Position numbers and translations under genes: made by a program
Part shown: positions 7,714 to 11,733 of the stretch, piece by piece
Layout of the letters: each line of letters begins with the position of its first letter
Numbering within the stretch: position 1 is the stretch's first letter
Notes under the pieces: generated by a model
Told to the model about the DNA's origin: nothing
Databases searched by the model: none
The model's input: the letters and a program-made list of their open reading frames with translations, nothing else
Origin: Verrucomicrobiota bacterium
GTDB taxonomy: Bacteria; Verrucomicrobiota; Verrucomicrobiia; Limisphaerales; JAEYXS01
DNA length: 11,733 nt
Assembly (NCBI GenBank): GCA_023431185.1
Contig: JAEYXS010000105.1
Location: forward strand, 1-11,733
Direction of reading: 5' to 3'

Positions 7714-7834
7714 AGATCGGTTCTTTCGCTCTTAATGATTAAAATGTCAGGGAGCGGAGGATAACGGGCCGGATAAAATGTGCAACCCGTGAAAAATGCC
7801 GACTCCCCCGGAACTAAATTCCCCGGAAAGCCAT

Positions 7835-8260
7835 TTATTTGGTGGCCGGGACGATGACAGGTTTGTGTCCGTGATTCAGCCGGAAATGAAAGCGTGAGCC
7901 TTTGGGTGCTTCTTGGCATTGCTTGATCTCCTCCCAGACCGCCACGATGGCGTTGGCTTTCTGGCTTTGCTTCAGGTTCAAGACGGAAGCACTCATCAGG
8001 ATATGGGTGATTTTATAAGCCTCACAAATGCTTGGCAGCTTCATGTGACTACTTTTCTTGCCCCGGTCAGCCGTCAGAATGATCCAGCCTTCATTGGCCA
8101 CTTTAGGAATCCAAACAGAATCACACGTGCCGGAATTAAAGAAATCCAGCAGATGTTCGATGACCGGCGGCGGGATATCCCAGGCGAGCAACCGTTTGAT
8201 GTCTTCGAGCAAAGGTTTCCCGAGGCATTCATCAAACAGTAATTTGACCGGCTCGCTCAA
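7835..8260 (-). CDS. vapC: PIN-like domain toxin (VapC45-like)
   Basis: The 141-aa protein has the look of a PIN-like nuclease of the VapC45/DUF5615 kind. Such toxins are Mg-dependent ribonucleases held inactive by a cognate antitoxin. Visible features are the N-terminal strand KLLFDECLGKPL with acidic D10/E11, D47 in TCDSVW, and GWIILTADRG (59-67) with D65. Spacing, length and the partner gene resemble M. tuberculosis Rv2018/Rv2019 (VapBC45), as I remember it. The start is a TTG that overlaps the antitoxin stop codon (TTGA), implying translational coupling; no ATG lies before the conserved first strand, so the TTG is well supported. The short downstream region has only a weak hairpin. RNA target unknown. 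Nuclease activity is inferred from family resemblance, not shown. Confidence 0.78.
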   Translation of the reverse strand: MSEPVKLLFDECLGKPLLEDIKRLLAWDIPPPVIEHLLDFFNSGTCDSVWIPKVANEGWIILTADRGKKSSHMKLPSICEAYKITHILMSASVLNLKQSQKANAIVAVWEEIKQCQEAPKGSRFHFRLNHGHKPVIVPATK

Positions 8261-8937
8261 GCAGCTTTCAGATAGTCAAAATACTCGATACAAACTTCGA
8301 CTGCTTGCGTGGAAACACCGTAAATCTTTGCTGCAGCCTCAGCACTCCCTTCCGTCTTGGCCGCCTCGAACAGCGCTTCCGGAGTGTAGCCGCAACCTTC
8401 CAGCATCGGCTCACCAAAGCGGAGCTGGGGATTCATCACGATTTTCAGATTGTTCCGGGTAAACGCATCATACCGGCTGGCCAATCCGCTGGCGGGGTCA
8501 AAGTAGATGTCCTTCAAAAACGGCTCAATGACCTGCGTCATGCCCTTCTGACCGTGGCTCTTGCCGGAAATCTGGACCAGTTCCCTAGTTTCTTCCAGTT
8601 TGATCCAAATCTGTTTGTCGAAAAGAAACGTCTTGTGCTTGCGGGCAAACGGATAGTTCTGACCAAATTCAGTGGAAGCGGATTCAACAGCTTCACGGAT
8701 CGTCTGCAAAGGGATGCCGTAATGGACGCGCAGGTTTCTGACCGCGAGAATCTGGATAAAATCGTGGAACCCGATGAACTTGGTATTGTCTTCCGTCGTT
8801 ACGAATACACGCTGCCCGTAATTGTTACCCTGCAACCACCGTGACAAGGTCGAAGGATGCATCCGGGCATACCTTGCCGCTTCAGCGACCGTATAAAGAC
8901 CGCTGCCCTGGCTGATAAACTGTTCAATATCAATCAC
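8257..8937 (-). CDS. vapB: HTH and DUF433 domain antitoxin (VapB45-like)
   Basis: The 226-aa protein has an N-terminal helix-turn-helix (YTVAEAARYARMHPSTLSRWLQG, residues 15-37), a middle region (about 45-160) I cannot name, and a C-terminal DUF433-type domain (about 165-222; IVMNPQLRFGEPMLEGCGYTPEALFEA then YGVSTQAVEVCIEYFDYL). DUF433 proteins are typical partners of PIN-like toxins. The likely role is to neutralise the downstream toxin and autorepress the operon. It is read first and overlaps the toxin gene by four bases. The start is a GTG; the next Met (residue 26) lies inside the HTH, so the GTG is preferred. GC content is lower than in neighbouring genes, consistent with an acquired defence or stress module. 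Confidence 0.78.
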   Translation of the reverse strand: MIDIEQFISQGSGLYTVAEAARYARMHPSTLSRWLQGNNYGQRVFVTTEDNTKFIGFHDFIQILAVRNLRVHYGIPLQTIREAVESASTEFGQNYPFARKHKTFLFDKQIWIKLEETRELVQISGKSHGQKGMTQVIEPFLKDIYFDPASGLASRYDAFTRNNLKIVMNPQLRFGEPMLEGCGYTPEALFEAAKTEGSAEAAAKIYGVSTQAVEVCIEYFDYLKAA

Positions 8938-8971
8938 TGCTGGTTCTGCAAAATGGTTAACCTTTACCTGC

Positions 8972-8987
8972 TAAGCTAACTATAGCT
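8972..8987 (-). promoter_or_regulatory. Candidate promoter/operator of the toxin-antitoxin operon
   Basis: On the minus strand TATAGT (8979-8984) is a five-of-six match to the -10 consensus, about 41 bases before the antitoxin GTG. It is overlapped by the inverted repeat AGCTA-ACTA-TAGCT (8974-8987). No good -35 lies at standard spacing. A palindrome GGTTAACC (8955-8962) lies between it and the start. An HTH antitoxin binding here would block the promoter, but this is inference. Confidence 0.3.
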
Positions 8988-9042
8988 CACAGTTGGTCAA
9001 TTGGTAGTATAATCATTTTGTTGGCGTAGAGGCCCAAAGTCA

Positions 9043-9077
9043 AAGCTCCATGAGGAACCATTTCCCGCTTGGAGCTT
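9043..9077 (-). terminator. Weak hairpin downstream of the minus-strand Gfo/Idh gene
   Basis: AAGCTCCA (9043-9050) and TGGAGCTT (9070-9077) form a perfect 8-bp stem around a 19-base loop with a partial inner stem. On the minus strand it lies 38 bases past the stop at 9115 and is followed by TGACTTTGG, a poor T tract. It may terminate the oxidoreductase transcript or be an unrelated palindrome. Confidence 0.35.
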
Positions 9078-9114
9078 GCGTTAACCTGGAAACTTTTTAG
9101 CTCGGCGCCTCCGC

Positions 9115-10086
9115 TTACTTCTTCTTCGCCGCCTTGATCATGTCCTTGATCTTCACCGGCTTGCCGCCCGCCGCCTTGCTGGCGTCAGCGGCTTCCATGA
9201 AGGCGAGGATCTCGATAGTTTCTTCCGCGGGCACCGGGGGGTTGCCAGTCTGGAAGAAGGGGACGATTTCTTTCACCAGCGCGGCGTAGCCGTCATACTT
9301 GCCCACCGGGCTCTCACCCTTGTCGCCGATGGCTTTGCCGCCGTAGCCCTTGGCTTCGGTGAAGGTGCCCTTGCGGCCGCCCTTCCAGGTGCCGGTCACC
9401 TGGATTTTGCCATCCGCCGTCGTGGTGCGTTCCACCGTCTCGCAACCAGTACCCATCACCGTGAAGAGCGATTCCACGCCGTGGATGCCATACCAGAAGA
9501 GGTCCGGATGCGTGGGGTGGATGCTGGCCGGGCTGGTGGTCTCCGCGCTCTGCACCTTGCCGATGCTGCCATTGCGCACCGCGATGGTCTCCTTGCCGAA
9601 GCGCAACGAGGACGAGCTGAACACCGGCACTTTGTGTTTCTTGGCGAGGTCGAAGATGGCGAGACCGTCCTTCAAGGAAGCCGCCATCGGCTTGTCGATG
9701 AAGAGAGGTTTGCCCGCGAGGATGACCGGCGTGGCCTGGGCGAGATGTGGACGGCCATCCACGCTCTCCAGCAGCACGGCATCCACGTTCTTGCACATCT
9801 CCTCGATGCTGTCATAGATCTTCACGCCGTAGTTCTGGGCGATCTCATCCGCATACTTGTCCACGCGGGACCAGCTATTGGTGATGTCCGGGCTGCCGCC
9901 TTTGAAGGCGGCGACGACCTTGGCGCCGGGCACATAGTCCTTGGCTTTGGGATCGTTCAAGATCTTGGTGAAGGCCGGCACGTGCGAGGTGTCCGTGCCG
10001 ATGATGCCGATGCGCAGGTCGGCGGCAGCAGCGGTGAAACAGCAGGAGATGAGCGCGGTGAGCGCGAGGAGGATGCGGGCTTTCAT
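9115..10086 (-). CDS. Exported Gfo/Idh/MocA family oxidoreductase-like protein (Sec signal)
   Basis: This 323-aa protein has a Rossmann-type N-terminal half and a Gfo/Idh/MocA-type C-terminal half. Starting at the ATG gives a Sec signal peptide (MKARILLALTALISCCFTAAA|ADL). An LISC sequence inside it could instead be a lipobox. An in-frame TTG at 10129-10131 would add 15 residues ahead of the signal and is unlikely. The dinucleotide-binding loop reads IGIIGTDTSH (26-35), lacking the normal GxGxxG. The EKP-motif equivalent is FIDKPMA (from 129, Lys kept), and a conserved His lies in YGIHGVESLF (H202). Known relatives act on sugars or inositols with NAD(P). The degenerate loop and Sec export together raise doubt that it binds cofactor normally. 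It is divergent from the gene at 10382; substrate unknown. Confidence 0.9.
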   Translation of the reverse strand: MKARILLALTALISCCFTAAAADLRIGIIGTDTSHVPAFTKILNDPKAKDYVPGAKVVAAFKGGSPDITNSWSRVDKYADEIAQNYGVKIYDSIEEMCKNVDAVLLESVDGRPHLAQATPVILAGKPLFIDKPMAASLKDGLAIFDLAKKHKVPVFSSSSLRFGKETIAVRNGSIGKVQSAETTSPASIHPTHPDLFWYGIHGVESLFTVMGTGCETVERTTTADGKIQVTGTWKGGRKGTFTEAKGYGGKAIGDKGESPVGKYDGYAALVKEIVPFFQTGNPPVPAEETIEILAFMEAADASKAAGGKPVKIKDMIKAAKKK

Positions 10087-10138
10087 GGGTATGCGATTTA
10101 CTTTCAAAAACCGGCTGACAGGCAAGTGCAAAACACCA

Positions 10139-10156
10139 CGGTCAAGACCTTGACCG
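10139..10156. promoter_or_regulatory. Perfect 18-bp palindrome, candidate operator
   Basis: CGGTCAAG-AC-CTTGACCG has two perfect 8-bp arms around a 2-bp centre. It lies 53 bp upstream of the minus-strand oxidoreductase ATG and about 226 bp from the plus-strand one. The short spacer, lack of a T tract and placement in a divergent promoter region suggest a dimeric repressor or activator site rather than a terminator. No regulator gene is adjacent. Confidence 0.4.
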
Positions 10157-10381
10157 CGTTTTGGCCACCATGCTGCTCAGGAACTCAGCTAATCAGACTA
10201 TTCTACGGCCACTGGTCTTCAATCTATCTGAAGGGGAACCGTTGCGCACCTCGGCTTTTCGGCTGAGGGAGACTTATGCGCCCTCGTCCAAATGGCCTTG
10301 AATTTTCCCTTGTTGGAACCCGTCAGCGGTCTCTAAATTGTACATATCACGTGACAGCACTTAGCCTAACATAAACGCTTT

Positions 10382-11662
10382 ATGTCCTCCTCACCCACCA
10401 CTCGCCGCCATTTTGTGAAACAGACCGCCGCCCTCGGAGCCGTTGCTGCCGTGGCCATGCCGAATCTCCTCTTGGGCCAGGCCAAGGGCGCCAACGCCCG
10501 CGTCCGCGTGGGTGTCATGGGCTTGGGCCGTGGCCGCGCGCACATCGCCGGTTACCTCGGCGTGCCGAACGTGGAGGTCGCCTATGTCTGCGATGTGGAT
10601 GAGACCCGCCTCGCGAAAGCCGCCGCTGACTTGGAAAAAGTCCAGTCTGTGAAGCCGAAGGCCGTGACGGATTTCCGTCAGATCCTGGATGACCCGGAGA
10701 TTGATGCGTTGTCCGTGGCCGCGCCGAATTTCTGGCACACGCCCGCCGCCATTCTAGGCTGCAAAGCTGGCAAGCACGTGTATGTGGAGAAACCTGGCAG
10801 CCATAATGCCTACGAAGCCCAGCTCATCGTGGCCGCCGCGCGCAAATACAACCGCAACGTGCAGATGGGCAATCAGCGCCGCAGTTATCCCGCCATGATC
10901 GAGGCCATCGCCAAGCTGCGCGAAGGGGCCATCGGCAAGATCTACAATTCGCGCTCCTATTACACGAATGGCCGCTTGAGCATCAAGAAGGGTACCCCTT
11001 CAGCCCCGCCCAAGGGCTTGAACTACGAACTCTGGCAGGGCCCCACGCCGGAACGGCCGTATCAGGAAAATCTGGTGCCGTATAACTGGCATTGGGTCTG
11101 GCACTACGGCGGTGGCGAGATGGCGAATAATGGTCCGCACATGCTGGACATCGTGCGCTGGGGCCTCGGCGTGGATCACCCGAAGAGCGTGGTCTTCAAC
11201 GGCGGCCGCTATCATTTCGATGACGATCAGGAGACACCTGACACCGGCGTGGCGGTTTATGACTTCGGCCATTGTGCGGCCACGCTGGAAATCTCGAGCT
11301 GCCACCTGCGCAAGCCCGAGGAGATCCCCTTCTGCGCCTTTTACGGCGAGGGCGGCATGATGTCCATGAGCAGTGCGGGTTACACGATCTTTGACAACAA
11401 GGGCAAAGAGACCTTCAAGAATCCTGGCAAGGCCAGCGATGTCCCGCACTTCACGAACTTCATCAACTCCATCCGTCTCGGCGAACGCCTGAACTCGGAG
11501 ATTGAGGAGGCGCAGAAGAGCTCGATGCTCTGCCACCTGGCGAACATCGCCTACCGTAGTGGCAAGGTCGTCCAGTTCGATGGGAAAAAGATCACCAACG
11601 CCCAAGGCACCGAGAAACTCTGGGGCCGCGAATATCGCCCGGGCTGGGAACCGAAGGTTTAG
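10382..11662 (+). CDS. Gfo/Idh/MocA family oxidoreductase, Tat-exported
   Basis: The 426-aa protein is an NAD(P)-dependent oxidoreductase of the Gfo/Idh/MocA class, likely acting on a sugar or polyol in the periplasm. It begins with a Tat signal (TTRRHFVKQTAALGAVAAVAM, twin Arg at 8-9), which exports folded protein with cofactor. The Rossmann loop is GVMGLGRGRAH (44-54) with acidic D71/D73 at the end of strand two (YVCDVDETR). The catalytic-lysine motif is VYVEKPGSH (K137). The C-terminal domain has GGGEMANNGPHMLDIVRWGLGV (about 243-264), with H253 and D256 matching the family's HxxD pair. Length fits Tat-type family members common in Verrucomicrobiota, Planctomycetes and Bacteroidetes. The ATG directly follows CGCTTT, with no Shine-Dalgarno. 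No promoter was firmly identified; TCACGTGA (10347-10354) is a short palindrome in the leader. Confidence 0.96.
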   Translation: MSSSPTTRRHFVKQTAALGAVAAVAMPNLLLGQAKGANARVRVGVMGLGRGRAHIAGYLGVPNVEVAYVCDVDETRLAKAAADLEKVQSVKPKAVTDFRQILDDPEIDALSVAAPNFWHTPAAILGCKAGKHVYVEKPGSHNAYEAQLIVAAARKYNRNVQMGNQRRSYPAMIEAIAKLREGAIGKIYNSRSYYTNGRLSIKKGTPSAPPKGLNYELWQGPTPERPYQENLVPYNWHWVWHYGGGEMANNGPHMLDIVRWGLGVDHPKSVVFNGGRYHFDDDQETPDTGVAVYDFGHCAATLEISSCHLRKPEEIPFCAFYGEGGMMSMSSAGYTIFDNKGKETFKNPGKASDVPHFTNFINSIRLGERLNSEIEEAQKSSMLCHLANIAYRSGKVVQFDGKKITNAQGTEKLWGREYRPGWEPKV

Positions 11663-11690
11663 TTCGTCTGCTACCCATGAATTTGGCAGT

Positions 11691-11733
11691 GGGGCGGGGG
11701 GGGGCTGGGGGCCCGTTTTTTTTGCGGGCGCGG
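11691..11733. other. Low-complexity G- and T-run tail
   Basis: The sequence after the last gene contains nine consecutive G (11696-11704), a further five-G run and eight T (11716-11723), within a short GC-only context. CCCG and CGGG could form a weak 4-bp stem around the T run. The pattern fits an assembly or read-end artefact as well as a natural terminator. Confidence 0.5.

Noticed and set aside
7808..7830. Hairpin or direct repeat of TTCCGGGG downstream of the toxin gene (minus strand)
   Set aside because: The pairing core is only GGAA/TTCC with a bulge and the T run is displaced; not a convincing terminator.
9008..9013. Perfect TATAAT on the plus strand, possible promoter for a small RNA ending near the 9043-9077 hairpin
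   Set aside because: No -35 at normal spacing, no extended -10 and no plus-strand gene downstream; the region is AT-rich, so chance is likely.
8984..9060. tRNA-like D-arm sequence (TAGCTCACAGTTGGT) next to the toxin-antitoxin operon
   Set aside because: No matching acceptor stem, no GTTCGAATCC-type T arm and no anticodon stem-loop could be folded at the right distances.

Overview
The window looks like a GC-rich bacterial chromosome fragment, most plausibly from the Verrucomicrobiota or a related PVC lineage (soil or freshwater Pedosphaera/Limisphaerales type). This is inferred from gene content: Tat- and Sec-exported Gfo/Idh/MocA oxidoreductases, an exported PD40 beta-propeller/M28 peptidase/PDZ fusion, a cysteine-free ComM variant, and start codons without Shine-Dalgarno sequences. 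No rRNA, convincing tRNA, CRISPR array, insertion sequence or phage gene was seen. I found nothing that is clearly a new multi-gene system. The candidates most worth checking are the unrecognised protein at 43-921, the VapBC45-like toxin-antitoxin pair, the three-module peptidase and the divergent pair of exported oxidoreductases.

Layout. 43-921 (-) is an unrecognised 292-aa protein. 1039-1611 (-) is a LemA-family membrane protein with a strong hairpin terminator just beyond it. 1730-4660 (-) is a secreted propeller/peptidase/PDZ protein. A 313-bp divergent spacer carrying two hairpin-forming repeat-like elements separates it from 4974-6500 (+), the ComM/YifB Mg-chelatase-like AAA+ ATPase. 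6619-6993 (+) is a single-domain response regulator. It converges on a 1-Cys peroxiredoxin at 7078-7713 (-), with a hairpin terminator between the two.

7835-8937 (-) is a two-gene toxin-antitoxin operon: an HTH plus DUF433 antitoxin followed by a PIN-like toxin. Its stop and start codons overlap, and its base composition is visibly lower in GC (a sampled line is 50% GC, against 67% for a sampled comM line). 9115-10086 (-) and 10382-11662 (+) are divergent Gfo/Idh/MocA-family proteins, one with a Sec-type and one with a Tat-type signal. Their shared promoter region holds a perfect 18-bp palindrome. The last 40 or so bases are low-complexity G and T runs that look like a contig end.

How the genes relate. 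Most are monocistronic housekeeping or envelope functions: exported proteolysis, exported sugar-type oxidoreductases, peroxide defence, DNA uptake and recombination. The only clear operon is the toxin-antitoxin pair. The divergent Gfo/Idh pair may be co-regulated.
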